A DNA stretch of 64,000 nucleotides from Kalaharituber pfeilii (taxonomy: Eukaryota > Ascomycota > Pezizomycetes > Pezizales > Pezizaceae): NCBI GenBank assembly GCA_015179045.1, contig WHUZ01000002.1, positions 124,001-188,000 on the forward strand, read 5' to 3'. How positions within the stretch are numbered: the stretch's first letter is position 1; every line of letters begins with the position of its first letter. Below are positions 33,121 to 44,900 of this stretch, one piece after another. Under the pieces are notes generated by a model. That model searched no databases and was not told the DNA's origin. It worked only from the letters and a program-made list of their open reading frames with translations. The translations under genes and the position numbers were made by a program.

Positions 33121-34416
33121 CTCCATGGGACTGTGGGTGTATTGGGGTTGCAGATGGACCAGGCATTTAATATCGACAGCGGGTGAAAACCTACCTCAGG
33201 TGAATTATATATTCCGAAGCAAGAGGGAGTGTTGTCTCTCGAACTTAAACCTGGGGGCCTATTGCTGGCAATATCGTTGTTAAAGTTCTGCGCGTATATG
33301 GCAACGGCAGTAGGACCAGGGCTATCATATGGTTTATGGATGAAACCTGACTGAGTTAAACATTAATTCCAAAGCAAGAGGTGCTACTAGTATATCCATC
33401 CTCTTTAAGAACAAGTATGCAACATGCAGGGGTATGGGTGGTGTGGGAGCGTTGCGATTACACGGGGTTTTGCTATGGGAAGGTGAGTTTCTGCTCTTGA
33501 TGCAAGTCTTAATATTTATTTATATTATTTTTTAGCCTTGCGTATTGTTTGAATTTATGTCCTATTTTTGTTTTGTTGCTGTCGGGAACACTCACCACTA
33601 TCGTGCAGCTGGTGTCAACTTCTTATCGAAATAGAAAAGAGCACTTTCTGTCTTGGGTTACTGAGAGTATTGGACACGGGAAAGTTGCTTCGGTAATTAA
33701 GCGTATTCAAAATTAGAATTTTCAGCCACATATTCCGTGCTGGGAGGTAGGCTGGCCTTCGCATGTTCTTCAGTGGTTGGCACCTCTCACATCCCGCCGC
33801 AATGCTTTTCATTGCAGAGTAATTTACTTTGCAGGGCAATACGCAAAAAAAAAAAAAAAAAAAAAGGAAAAAAATTGCGGTTTGTTGGAGTTAGGGCAGC
33901 TACCAATCTCATCCCCGTTTATTCGACCTGCAATTTGGTCCGATTTGTGACCCGAATGTGCGCGATCACAATGCAAAAGGGCAAAACCACCACGCGCACA
34001 GCGTAGAGGTCTCTCCATCTTGAGTCTGCCGACGTCCCTCTCACAGAGGAGAAGTATGAACAATTCTCCAAAGGCACAAAAAAAAAAAAAAAAAAAAAAA
34101 GAAAAAGAAAAAGGAAAATGGAAATAAAACATCTTGTGTGTTTCCGAATTTGTGTCACCAGAGCTAGGTACCGACCTGTCTAAGATGGGACATGTTTTTA
34201 TCTGGACAGAAGATTGCCGACATTACACGCCGAGCCAATACCAAGCTTTACAGGACTAGAGTACTGTAGCTATAACAACATATATCTTGAAGCTCTTGAT
34301 AAAGTCTTCTACATTGTATTCTTAACGCAAAGTATATCTAGGCAATTTTCCCGTTTAAAGAGCCAACAAATTCACAGGTGATTTCGGTATTCAAAGTTAG
34401 TCTGCACTTCCAATAC
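33121..34416. other. No gene; two poly(A) tracts
   Basis: Runs of about 21 A at 33846-33866 and about 22 A at 34079-34100 stand 230 bp apart without a type A or B tail in front. They may mark retro-insertions of other RNAs, but I found no clean TSD. No supported coding region. Confidence 0.35.
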
Positions 34417-34702
34417 TAGACAGAAAAACAAGTATTTGCAAAGGGGGATAAATGCATGTTTATGCGCCAATATTCGGCGGAAACAAGCATATTTTCGTAT
34501 GCTTGGCTGTTGATAGCCATGAGACTAGTCCATATTTCGTGATAGAATGTCCAAATTTATTATGTAAGACGTTGTTTTGACAGCTGATATAACGAATTTG
34601 ACCTATTCTTTACCGCAAGCATACGAAGATATGCCGAATACTGCATTGCGCATAAATATGCATTTACCTATCCCCTGTCCAAATACTTTATTTTTCTGTC
34701 TA
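34417..34702. mobile_element. Tc1-type MITE, 286 bp
   Basis: TIRs of about 45-50 bp (TAGACAGAAAAA, AAGTATTTG, GATAAATGCAT/GTAAATGCAT, TTTATGCGC) open and close the element, with TA at the edges. The arms continue to pair inward. Related sequence forms the inner element at 47670-49233. Confidence 0.8.
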
Positions 34703-34703
34703 G

Positions 34704-34783
34704 AACACGACAGTCACGTTTGCGAAATCTGACTTGAATGCCGAACACGACAGTCACGTTTGCGAAATCTGACTTGAATGCCG
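34704..34783 (+). repeat. Tandem duplication of 40 bp
   Basis: AACACGACAGTCACGTTTGC plus 20 bp occurs twice in direct tandem, directly at the right edge of the MITE. Confidence 0.9.
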
Positions 34784-35672
34784 AACCGTAACAAGAATGA
34801 TTTTCAGGGACTAACTTCACAATATGTGACTCAACTTTTCCCCACCTCCCAGTTGATTTTGTAACGCGTCGTAACCAGTCATGTTGTAACAAATGCACTA
34901 ACACTTTTGCATCGTGCCCAGCCTCTTGCATGGCTACTCGTCATACTGTAAGTGGCTTGATTTTGGGCCGCGTCTCCCTTGGCGACCGGTGATAATAAAG
35001 GTCCACAAACCTGTAAATAATGATAACTACACGGACATCTGAAAAAACGACAACCGACGTACTGCAAGAAAAGAAAGCTCAGGAATTTATTCAATTCTTT
35101 TCACCATCTCCGACGAGCGGAATTGCTTGACTGAAGAAGACGAAAGGGTGCGAAAGAAATAGCAACGGGATCTTTTACGCGATAATAATTCAACAAAGTC
35201 TTTGGTCTTTTTGTGTGCTACGGTTCAGGAAGAAAAGATTTCTGGAACGAAAAGGAAGGGTCCCGGAGGTTATTTGGTTTGAATTTGGGGATATTGAGTG
35301 CATTTTGCGAAGGAATATTTGGATAGGGGTGAAGAGGGATTGAACAAGGGCAAGGGATGGTGGAATACACCCTGTAGGTTACTCTAAGCTTCATTCCCCC
35401 ATCCCCACCCCCATCTCCAGCACATTCTTTTGCCGTCTTGGCGCGCGATGCATAGCTAATATGACCTTATGTTTTGGTCCCCTCTTTCCCCTTCGCTGCG
35501 TCCCGTAACGCAGTATGGGGCGGGGGCTTTAGGCTAAATTTGTACGCTACAGCAAACCGCATGAGTATGCTCGTGACTTCGAAATCAATGTGAACAAGTT
35601 CGCGCATGTACTGTATACGTTGAGGTTTTTGCGATTGGGGATGAGTGAGGAAGAGATGGGAGTGATGAGGGG
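34784..35672. other. No gene recognised; upstream region of the GC-rich ankyrin gene
   Basis: Composition changes from AT-rich to GC-rich across this stretch. Promoter and 5' UTR of the ankyrin gene probably lie here. No motif is firm. Confidence 0.35.
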
Positions 35673-36032
35673 TTGTTGGAGGCAGAGATGAGGAATTTGG
35701 GATGCGTAGAAGAGGGAGGAAAGGAGGGGAACACGGAGGGGGAGATGGTGGATGAGCTACGGGTGGTGAAGGGATTGGAGGTATTGTTGTTATGGGTGTG
35801 CGCAGTGGGTAGGGAGGGGGAAAGGGTTGGGTTGGAGGTGGTGAGGGAGTTGTTGGGGTTCGGAAGAGAGAGGGGGAGGGAGGGGGGAGGGGAAGGGGAG
35901 GGAGCAGGTCGAAGGAAGTGGGAGAGGATGATCTTAGGGAGGGTGGATCTGAATGTATTTGATTCTGAGGGTCGCACGGCACTGGCATGGGCAGCATTGA
36001 GGGGGATGAGGAGCTTGTGGAGATGTTTATGA
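35673..36032 (+). CDS. 5' part of the GC-rich ankyrin gene (frame broken or spliced)
   Basis: The frame ends in a clear ankyrin segment (VDLNVFDSEGRTALAWAALR). The frame then shifts: the expected continuation (GDEELVEMFMSEGVKGG) is one frame away across a G run near 36000. Either one G is missing from the run or an unrecognised intron lies between here and the main frame at 36091. The start Met at 35673 is only the first available. Confidence 0.5.
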   Translation: MLEAEMRNLGCVEEGGKEGNTEGEMVDELRVVKGLEVLLLWVCAVGREGERVGLEVVRELLGFGRERGREGGGEGEGAGRRKWERMILGRVDLNVFDSEGRTALAWAALRGMRSLWRCL

Positions 36033-36090
36033 GTGAGGGGGTGAAGGGAGGGTAACGGTTGCAAGGGGATTTGGGAAGAGGAATAGGAGT

Positions 36091-38748
36091 GTGGTCGGAT
36101 GGGCAGTGGGGCCTTTCGAGCGGAAGAGGAAGCAAGATGGAGGTGGGGTTAATGACAATGAATTGGGGCGACGCTTGAGAGTGCTGAAAAGTGTGGTCAG
36201 ACGAGCACAGGAGGAGATGGGGGAGAGGAGATCGCGGTGGGAGTGGTATGACGGGGCAGGATGGATGCCGGTGCATTATGCGGCATGGGGTGGGTGGGAG
36301 GAGGCAGTGAGGATGTTGGTGGAGGAGCTTGGTATGGACCCATTTGAGAGGACGATGACGCCATTGCCCCAATGGAATGGCAGGGAGACGAGGCGAAACC
36401 TGTGGAGCGTTTTACATATCGCGGCGACGAGGGGGGCGGTTGGGATTGCGAGATGGCTCCTGGAGTGGATGGGGCAGCGCGCAGAGGAGATGGACAAGGC
36501 GCAGAATGAGCAGTGGGCAACAGGTAAGGTGGGCATGCTGGATGGAGTAGGCTACTCGGCGTTGGCCTATGGGTGGCGCACGAGGGATGACGTGGAGGAC
36601 GCGCTGGACGAGAGGCCGGTACAGGACGCGGACAGGGTGTCGAGCTTACTGGTGCGGCACAAGTGGTTTCAGGGGGAGCTGGAAAGCGCGTGGGAGGGCC
36701 CGGACGGCCTATGGCAGTCGCCGCTGTTTTTGGCGGCGAGGGACGGCGACGAAGGCAGCGTGGCTTATCTGCTTGCACAGGACCCCCAGGCCGTCAAACG
36801 GTGGCTGTTGAGAGAGGATCGCGATCAGAGGACGCCCCTCTGGGCCGCGTGCCGCGGCGCGCGCAGCGAGGTGGTCCGCATCATCCTAGAGTACGTGCAG
36901 GCGCGGCGGGCAGCCGGGGACGCGTTGTGGGGCGGCGACGCGGCGCGGGCGGTCTGGATGCACAGGGACGCCCGCGAGGACGGCATGCTGGCCGCCGCGC
37001 TGCGCATGCACTGGGGGTGGGATTGGGCCGCGCATGCGGCGTGCGCGGGCGGAGAGCGGCGGCGGCGCGAGCGGGAGGCGCGGCGGCGGATGGAGTGCCT
37101 GGAGGCGCTGGTGGTGCTGGCGCCGGGCATCGTGGGCGCGCAGGGCGGCGCGGCGCCGGTGGACCTCGTGGCCTGCTGGCCGACGGGGGCTGCCCGGGCC
37201 ACGGCGCTGCTTCTCGCGCGCGGCGGCGGCCGCAGCCTCATGACCGCCGACGCGCTGCACGCCGCGGTCGAGCGCGGGGACCTGGAGCTTGCCGCGCTGC
37301 TGCTCGCGAGCGGGGGCCTGCCCGCGGACGCCGTCCGGGCGCGCGCGCCGAAGCCCGGCCCGCGCCGCGTGACGCACCCGACGCCGCTGGAGCGCGCGGT
37401 GGAAGAGGACCGCGTTGAGCTGGCGCGGCTGCTGCTCGGCCAGCTGCACGCGCGCACGCAGGTGCTCGTCGAGGGCGTGCGCAGCCCGGAGATGGTGCGC
37501 CTGCTCGCGGCGCACCCGCGCGTCTTCCTCGACCCGAACAGCTACGCGCAGAGCTGCCCGGCCGACGTGTGCCTCACCCCCCTCGGCGCCGCGGCGCACA
37601 GGGGCGACTACGACACGTTCAGGGCCCTGCTCGAGCTCCCCGGCGCGGACGTGAACTTCGGCGCCCGCATGAAGCACGGCACCGCCCTGTGCCAGGCGGC
37701 GACTGGCGGCCTCGACGGGTTCCCGTACAGGGACTGGGACCACGACGCGGCCAAGCTGGACAGGTTCGACGGGCACGTCAAGATCATCAAGCACCTCCTG
37801 GGCCTCCCCGGGATCGACCCGAACGCCGCCGACGACTACGGCTTCACGCCCATCTACAATGCCGCCTCCTCGGGGCCCCCGGTGCTGGTGCGGGCGCTGC
37901 TGGACGGCGCACAGGGGCGGATTGACCCGGACAGGAAGTCCGACCACGACAATACGCCGCTGTCGGTCGCAGCCGCGCAGAACAACTACGAGGCCCTCGA
38001 GGTGCTCCTCGCCGCCCCGGGCACGGACCCGACGGCCCTGGACATGGACGGCGACACGCCGCTCATGTGTGCGGCCATCAACGCGGCGAAGGAGTGCCTC
38101 GGGCTGCTGCTGGCACACCCCGTGGCCCGGCAGACTGTCAATACACCCAACAAGCTGGGATTTACCCCACTGGCCGTCCTCTGTTACTCGGGGCGCATCC
38201 GAGCCTCTCGCACCCCCGCCCCCAGCCCACCAGGCGACTACGCCGCATGCCTAAAGCTACTCCTCCAGATGGCTCCGGACCTCAACCTGCGCGCCTACGA
38301 CAGCTCGGACAAGACGCCGCTCATGTGGGCCGCCGAGACAAACAACACCACCGCCCTGGACCTCCTGCACCACCACGCCCTCCTGCGGGGCCAAGATCTC
38401 GACCTCGCCATCAACCAAGTCTTCGTGTCCCCGTCCAACACAAAGTGCACTGCGCTCATGCATGCGGCCCTGTACAACAACGTGGACGCAGTGAAGTGGC
38501 TCCTGCGTCACGGCGCGGACCCGAATGTGAAAGACGCCTCTGGGAGAGGGGTGCTGCAGCGAGTGCAGCAGGACTTGTATCACACCCAGAGGGAGCAGCC
38601 GCACGCAAATAGGGCCAAGATGATGACGTTGTTGCAGTGGGCGGGCGCGGACCCGTATGCAGGCCATGAGGGGGTGTCGGGATGGGAGGTGTTCAGCCTT
38701 GCGAACGAGGCGTCGCGGGCAGCGCTGGCGGAATGGCCAAGGCCATGA
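36091..38748 (+). CDS. Ankyrin-repeat protein, GC-rich, intact long frame
   Basis: The 885-codon frame has no stop and many divergent ankyrin repeats (WMPVHYAAWGGWEEAVRMLV near residue 58, SPLFLAARDGDEGSVAYLL near 210, TPLGAAAHRGDYDTFRALL near 500, TPLSVAAAQNNYEALEVLL near 625, TALMHAALYNNVDAVKWLL near 790). The repeats are not homogeneous, unlike the two NLR arrays. No NACHT or membrane segment is seen, so it may be a soluble scaffold or the C-terminal part of a larger protein that includes the upstream frame. GC content is much higher than the surroundings, with G/C at most third codon positions. The antisense frames over this gene are by-products of that bias. The function is not known. 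Confidence 0.8.
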   Translation: MVGWAVGPFERKRKQDGGGVNDNELGRRLRVLKSVVRRAQEEMGERRSRWEWYDGAGWMPVHYAAWGGWEEAVRMLVEELGMDPFERTMTPLPQWNGRETRRNLWSVLHIAATRGAVGIARWLLEWMGQRAEEMDKAQNEQWATGKVGMLDGVGYSALAYGWRTRDDVEDALDERPVQDADRVSSLLVRHKWFQGELESAWEGPDGLWQSPLFLAARDGDEGSVAYLLAQDPQAVKRWLLREDRDQRTPLWAACRGARSEVVRIILEYVQARRAAGDALWGGDAARAVWMHRDAREDGMLAAALRMHWGWDWAAHAACAGGERRRREREARRRMECLEALVVLAPGIVGAQGGAAPVDLVACWPTGAARATALLLARGGGRSLMTADALHAAVERGDLELAALLLASGGLPADAVRARAPKPGPRRVTHPTPLERAVEEDRVELARLLLGQLHARTQVLVEGVRSPEMVRLLAAHPRVFLDPNSYAQSCPADVCLTPLGAAAHRGDYDTFRALLELPGADVNFGARMKHGTALCQAATGGLDGFPYRDWDHDAAKLDRFDGHVKIIKHLLGLPGIDPNAADDYGFTPIYNAASSGPPVLVRALLDGAQGRIDPDRKSDHDNTPLSVAAAQNNYEALEVLLAAPGTDPTALDMDGDTPLMCAAINAAKECLGLLLAHPVARQTVNTPNKLGFTPLAVLCYSGRIRASRTPAPSPPGDYAACLKLLLQMAPDLNLRAYDSSDKTPLMWAAETNNTTALDLLHHHALLRGQDLDLAINQVFVSPSNTKCTALMHAALYNNVDAVKWLLRHGADPNVKDASGRGVLQRVQQDLYHTQREQPHANRAKMMTLLQWAGADPYAGHEGVSGWEVFSLANEASRAALAEWPRP

Positions 38749-39661
38749 GAACCGTTCTTTTTTACATTGTGTATTGGGATTGGAGATGGTAGGACTAAAT
38801 GAGCTAGTTAGCAAGAGAATCTCGAGTTGCGTTAATTCAGCTGTGAATGTACTTGAGCTAATATAATATGAAAACGTACACGGATATGTCGATGCACTTT
38901 ATGTATCTGCGTAACCATCACATACGCTTTAGTCTCAATCGCACCACCGTGTAATATGTGATCTGGCTAGTCTGGTTGTGATCTCGCCATTTGAAATACT
39001 GACCATTATATGCTGCCCCGTAATCCACCGCAACGCAACGCACACCACGAAATATCATCAACACTAGCCACCGGGACTTACGTATATCTCAACCACCACC
39101 ACAGTAGAGTTTCGTATGCGCTTTTTCAATGGCAGATAATCAAAATGCTATTACCCGCATTAGTTATGCTACCTCTCCTTTCTTCATGTTCAAAACAAAA
39201 AAGCAACTTCAGTTTGTCTCTTTTTTTTTTTAAACACCAATCTTCCATAGTAATAGGATGTAAATATGCAGCGACACTGATTTCGCCTACCTGACCTACC
39301 TCTAGCTCAGTTTTAATTTTTGTGGGATTCCGAGTAATCGCAACAAAACTCTTTGTTTGGCGGAGTGTGGATTCGCTATAGAAAAGTCTCTGAGGAACGG
39401 TGGAAAAAACTTTCCTCCTGGATCCAAAATAATGTATTTGTTAGAATATTATTTCTACCGCTCAGTGCAGGTATCAAGAAGCTCAAGAGATGAAATCGAA
39501 AATGACTCTGGCGGATGTTGGAGAATTTATTTTCTGGAAAAGTGCGTGCTGCAAAGGATTTGGGAGTACCGGATCTTATCCGGTAACAAATATAGGAAAG
39601 GTCATAGAACGTTTACACTGATAGAATGTAACAAGACTGAAAGCCCCAGGACTGAGCTTTT
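38749..39661. other. No gene recognised
   Basis: 3' flank of the ankyrin gene, falling back to AT-rich sequence. No supported feature. Confidence 0.4.
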
Positions 39662-40334
39662 AGCGAGAAAACCTTTTTTCCCCCCTGTTTTCATGGCGCC
39701 ACTGAGATTTTTCCCCTGTTCAAGTTTCGGCTGATCAATTAAATAAACTATTTCATTTAGTCTATTAATTATTACATATTATGATATTTCAATGCAATAA
39801 GTCCTTGCTTCTAGTGAAATATGCGACCTTTGAACTTCACTGTAGTCGCATATTGAAAATTCAATACAATATATCTTGTCGCATATTTTATACATATCTC
39901 ATCACATATTTTATATATATTCTGGTCATATATTTTATATTTCTAGTCGCATATTTCAAATTCAAGTTCATACATAATACTAGAATATTACATAGAAAAC
40001 TACAATGTTATAATGGATTAAGAAGTTTCTTATTTCTTGATTGCATTATTAAAGTTCTAATAGCATATTTTATTGCGAACTTGAAAAAAATATGTGACTA
40101 TGACTAGAAATTATATATTGAATATGCAATTATATTGAAGGTTCAATGGTTGCATGTTTCGCTATAAATGAGTAGGAACTAAGGATTTTGCATTGGAGTA
40201 CAGTGCTACAATATGTAATATTACTGATAGATAGACTAAATAAAATAGTACCTCTATTAGTTGATCATCCGAAACTTGAACAGGCGAAAAATCTCAGTGG
40301 GGTCATGAAAACAGGGGAAAAAGGTTTTCTCGCT
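39662..40334. mobile_element. AT-rich TIR element, about 673 bp
   Basis: Inverted arms of 80-100 bp start AGCGAGAAAACC and contain CCCCTGTTTTCATG and CTGTTCAAGTTTCGG (39662-39760; partner about 40235-40334). The centre is very AT-rich, with a loose repeat of GTCGCATATTTTATA words. No coding capacity. Confidence 0.75.
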
Positions 40335-40512
40335 TTTAGCACCTCCGGAATTTACTCGAGTAGATCGTACAGTTCCGCGCGGAACTGTCCCGGGACATCC
40401 TGGTGTACGTCACTAAGGCTCTTTTTTTGGTCAAAAATGCCGTACAAATATACTGTATCTAGCACCATCGGATACCTAACAGTAAACATATGTCAATGAA
40501 TTAGATTAGATA

Positions 40513-41353
40513 CAGTCACTGGTCAAAAGTCTTGGTGAAAGCGATCTGAGCACCAAGCGGCGACAATGTCCATAAGAACAAAAATTGAGATATCTCCACG
40601 AGAAATGACCCAATTAACCTACAACTTGAACTGGTGATAGTGTAAGCAGTATGGTTTATGCTATAGCACAGGATATACTTATAGCACACTGATTGCAGTG
40701 TAATATCTACAAAAAGTTATTGATGACTAGGTATTCCATACAAAAACTGTGACTTTTTGAAATGTGATGTATCTTTAGCACCACAGCTAGATAGACAAAC
40801 AGGATTTTTTCTATGATAGGTACTACCTGAAACTTCATGGTTCCGGTTGTAGAACAGATGTTGGGGCCATGTGACTGCCGAGATAAAATCGCAAACTTCA
40901 AAGAACGCCAAGATTGCCAAATTCCCATACAAAATTGTCATTTTAGGGTCAAATATCGGTGTCTGGAAATAAATAGCTCCACACAGAACCCGCAACACAA
41001 CATAAAAAATATCAAAAATATGAAATAAGATGGACTGAATGTGTATTTTCATAGCAAAATTTACTAGCCCCAAAAATATTCTCCTTGTATGGAACTACAC
41101 TATTATGCAGAGAGAATTTAGGTAAAAAATGGTAGAATTTGCTCCTGATTTATTGGTCCATATAATTGACTACTACTATTCTCATGATTGCTGCATGTGA
41201 TATGCAAGACTATAGACACGGTGCTATCAATTGCTGGTACAACTTCTGAAATTGAGCTATGGATCATGGAGATATGAGCATTTGAAGTTGTGCAAGCAAG
41301 CATTTTGAGGTGCCAAGAAAAGTGGCGTCACCAAGACTTTTGACCAGTGACTG
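40513..41353. mobile_element. Non-autonomous Tc1/mariner-type element, 841 bp
   Basis: Perfect 26-bp TIRs (CAGTCACTGGTCAAAAGTC plus TTGGTGA) at 40513-40538 and 41328-41353 are each flanked by TA (40511-40512, 41354-41355). The interior has no transposase frame. The perfect TIRs suggest a fairly recent insertion by a transposase encoded elsewhere. Confidence 0.9.
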
Positions 41354-41355
41354 TA

Positions 41356-41928
41356 CATGTACCTATAAGCTCTCCACTATATAAATTCATTAGCGGTATT
41401 CAGAGGAAAAAAATCTGGCCAGATTTTCCGGATTTCATAATTTTATCAAATCCTGGAAAATCCGGGCCATCTCCATACAAAAATTTTATTCCAAGTGTAT
41501 AAAACTAGTTAAACTAGTTTTATTTTTCGCGAAATAAAACTGGTTTGTCTGCCGGATTTCATTTTATATGGAGACAGTCTCATCTGAATATTATAACTAC
41601 TTTCGCTTGCAAAAAAATACATAAGCCATCCAGCTGATTGGACGGTACAGTACCAACACATGTGTGCCACGATTAATTCAGGTAGGTAAAGAATGGAATT
41701 AGCCAAGCACAGACCAGCAGGGTTCAGCCACGAGAGCAAAAAAAAGAAAAATGAGATAGGGGCCACATGCGCACCAGAATACAGACAAAAAATTGTGCAG
41801 CACGCAAGGAAAGTCTAATCACAAACTTAAATCCTTCCTCGTGCTAAACGCAAGTTGCAACCCACCAACTTTCTGTTTCCAACACTCTAACTCGGCCCGG
41901 CTACAAACTACGGACTTGATCTTCGCCC
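41356..41928. other. Presumed promoter region; one palindrome
   Basis: A 12-bp-arm palindrome (ATAAAACTAGTT and its inverse) lies at about 41499-41523, inside a weaker inverted repeat. The last 100-150 bp should hold the promoter of the CorA-like gene; no TATA box is clear. Confidence 0.4.
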
Positions 41929-44900
41929 ATGGCTACCAGGAGCAACAAGTTTGAGACTTTGAGGCTGCGAGCGACGCGTGCCAAATTCCGTCATCGACCC
42001 CCGTCGTTCCCCACACACCCCACGTTGCAGTCCGGAAAACTAGATCCGCTAGCCAATACGTCCATTGTATGCATCGATGCTCCGCTCGTTATTTTTATTT
42101 TTATTATTTTTTTTTTTTTTTTTTTCGCCGAAAATCTTCTGATGCATATATATAGAACGGGTTTATTGAAAGTCTGAAAATATTATCGTCTCGGCAAAGG
42201 ACTACAGAAGATAGCGACGCGGTCGAGGTCATTCTCAACGTAGAACCATCGAATGAAGCGGAAGGTTTGGAAAATGGTCCCAATCTAGGGTCTACCAACA
42301 TCAGATGGATGTTAGTGCCCCCAGCAGCCCTGCCATGGCGAACAGCTACAAGCGGGGTCACGTGAAATAAAAAAAAAAAAAAAAAAAAAAAGTGCCCCCA
42401 GCAACTTTAGCAATTGCGAAACCACTGGCAACGCTAATATTTCAGTTGGACGCTTAGACATCTGCATCAACCACACTTTATGGACTTGGAGAGTTTCAGG
42501 GTCTGTGAATTACCACCTCCTCACTGCGACGTTTTTAGTTCCTTCTTTAATGCTATCCACAGAAAGTCGCATTGCAGCAACCTGGCTTGACGGATGAAGA
42601 CCAACTCATCATACATCATCTATTCAAAAAAGTTCGCAGTCACGAAAAGCCAACCATTGACAGCCGTTTTTTTCGTTATCTACGACCAGATGTAATCAAA
42701 ATCAAGGGCAGTTACTCAGACAATCCAGCAGCAACAAGTGGCACGGACGAGCCTGAGATGAGCAGCGCGGAATTCATTTGCTTCCCATATTTCTCGCTTC
42801 AAGGATATGTTCCACCAAAAACCCACCTCCCAATGTCAACTGGTACCGGTAGAATGTCATTGCAGTCAATGGCCATACACCCACCAAGAACTCTTCTGCA
42901 GTCTCAATACGATATGGAGTCGACTGAAGAGCAAGATCAGCAACAAGCACGAAAACAGCAAAGGGAAACACAAGACTCTCGACTTATACATGTTCCCCAG
43001 CTCTGGGCATTGATTTTTGGCAAGAGTGCGTACAAGTCCCCACCAATCCCCATTGAAACTACAGTCGATATCAGCTAGTAGATTAGTACGTATGCAAAAC
43101 ATTGACGTACTCTCTCTGCCCAGATTTCCTTTTGACGTGCGCAACACTTCCTCTAATGCACCTCTTTGGAGAAACTATCTTCGTGGATGACGCTCCAAAG
43201 GAAGAAGATGTTGGCTTTGTGGTAAAATTGACTGATCATCGAACGTACAAGTCGCATTTGATCAGGCTAGGCCCAGATAAGACATGGCTTGTGAGTGAAA
43301 TAGAACCCAATTTATGCACTGAGGTGCTCACTTTTCTTTGTGTTACTCTAGGAGTTTCTTTACCGCGTGGAATTGTTAAAGGCAACTGGCGCACTTTTCT
43401 TTGACACATTTGACGAGTTGCAATTTACATCGACTAGTGGAGAATCAATAACGGAAGCACAATGGCCGACAGTAGTTTATCCAGTCAATGAAATTGAAAT
43501 AATCTTGCGAAGTGCCAGCACAAGAAATGACCCCTTGTGGGAACTAGACCATCACCGTCACGGCGACACTCAGAGAGATAGCTCACCAGATTTCTACGTA
43601 GACACACCAATTCGAACAGCCTCTCCGGTGCATACGGAAGCCATCTCGCGCCCAGAATCTCCGGGCGTTGGCGCCAGCACACCTCGCTCCTCTGATGGCA
43701 AAGCTACTCCTGCACCTAGATCGATCCGTACGAGTGAGAAGATGCGTGAGCATGAAGCAACATTGCCCAGCAACACATTTGGGCAATCGGCCAAACTGCA
43801 AGAGCCTGCAGGCTCAGAAGACCACATCGATTCACGAAATGATGGGAGGCCAATTGTAACGCCCTCGGTGCAGACAGGTGCCCACTTTCCCACACGGCCA
43901 GTGGAGCCGCCCTCCACAGGCGCAAAGTTTCCCCGAGAACGTGGAGAATCTACGCCGAAATCTCATGTCTGGTTTGACCCTTCGCCGCAGTACCATTTTT
44001 ACGGGGACAGGGTTCCCGGGGACCCATATCATGGGCCACCACCTCACCCCACTGTATTCGATGGCCACTACCAAGGTCAATACGCATATCAGACCCCTCC
44101 CGCCGAGTCCTCTAATTCAGCATACAGGCGCTCGACGAGAGCAAGCGTTAATTCAGAATACCAAACAAGAGCAAGTATCGATTCAGCACGCCTCAGGAGC
44201 AATGTGATGGGCGGGCCTGAGAGCCGAGCGACAACGGCCTTTCCTCAGGGTGACATCTTCTATTCAGCAGGCTCACAGCTACGTACGCAGCAGCCAAAGC
44301 CTGAGGCTGCACAAAGGAGTAGCAGACATGACCCCGTAGTATTTCCGTCCTCGCGTTCGGAGCCTGAACCGACGAGGACAGCGCCAAAGTCCACAAGGCC
44401 AATGACGCGGCAATCCTATGGTGACCCCCTTTATCGTACCCCCACCCTGGAGAGCCTATATCGGCCGTATGCGGCCCAAAGGGCAAACACGTCCTTGTAC
44501 GGCCATCCTCCAGCTCAGGCTAACCCAAGCTCATCGTTGCCTGCCAGACCCATTAGTCATGGCTATGGGGATCCGCCATCCGTGCCGTATTATGAACCAC
44601 CTCGACCATCCCCACCATCACGCACGCCAACATGGGACATGCCACCAGTTCCTATACCACCAACTTCACGGTACAGCGTTGAACTTCCGCTGCGGCCACC
44701 GGAGCGTACAAAAATTGTGGGTGAGACAAAACTTGGCGAGACTCAGACTGCGCCTGTGGCGCGCGTAAAGGTCCAAACGCGAGATAAGCCACCCATGCCA
44801 TCTGACCCAAAGGGGCAGGCCGCATCACGACCCCCATCACGACCCCCATCACCTTCCCTTCCGCATAATACGGAGAGTGCTGAACCAATCCGTAACAGTA

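Noticed and set aside
36091..38748. Horizontal transfer as the cause of the GC-rich ankyrin gene
   Set aside because: Composition alone cannot show it. AT-rich surroundings are expected for decayed repeats, so the gene may simply show the native base composition.
36197..38814. Several long frames on both strands within the GC-rich ankyrin gene
   Set aside because: High GC makes stops rare in all frames. Only the plus-strand frame 36091-38748 has ankyrin signatures.
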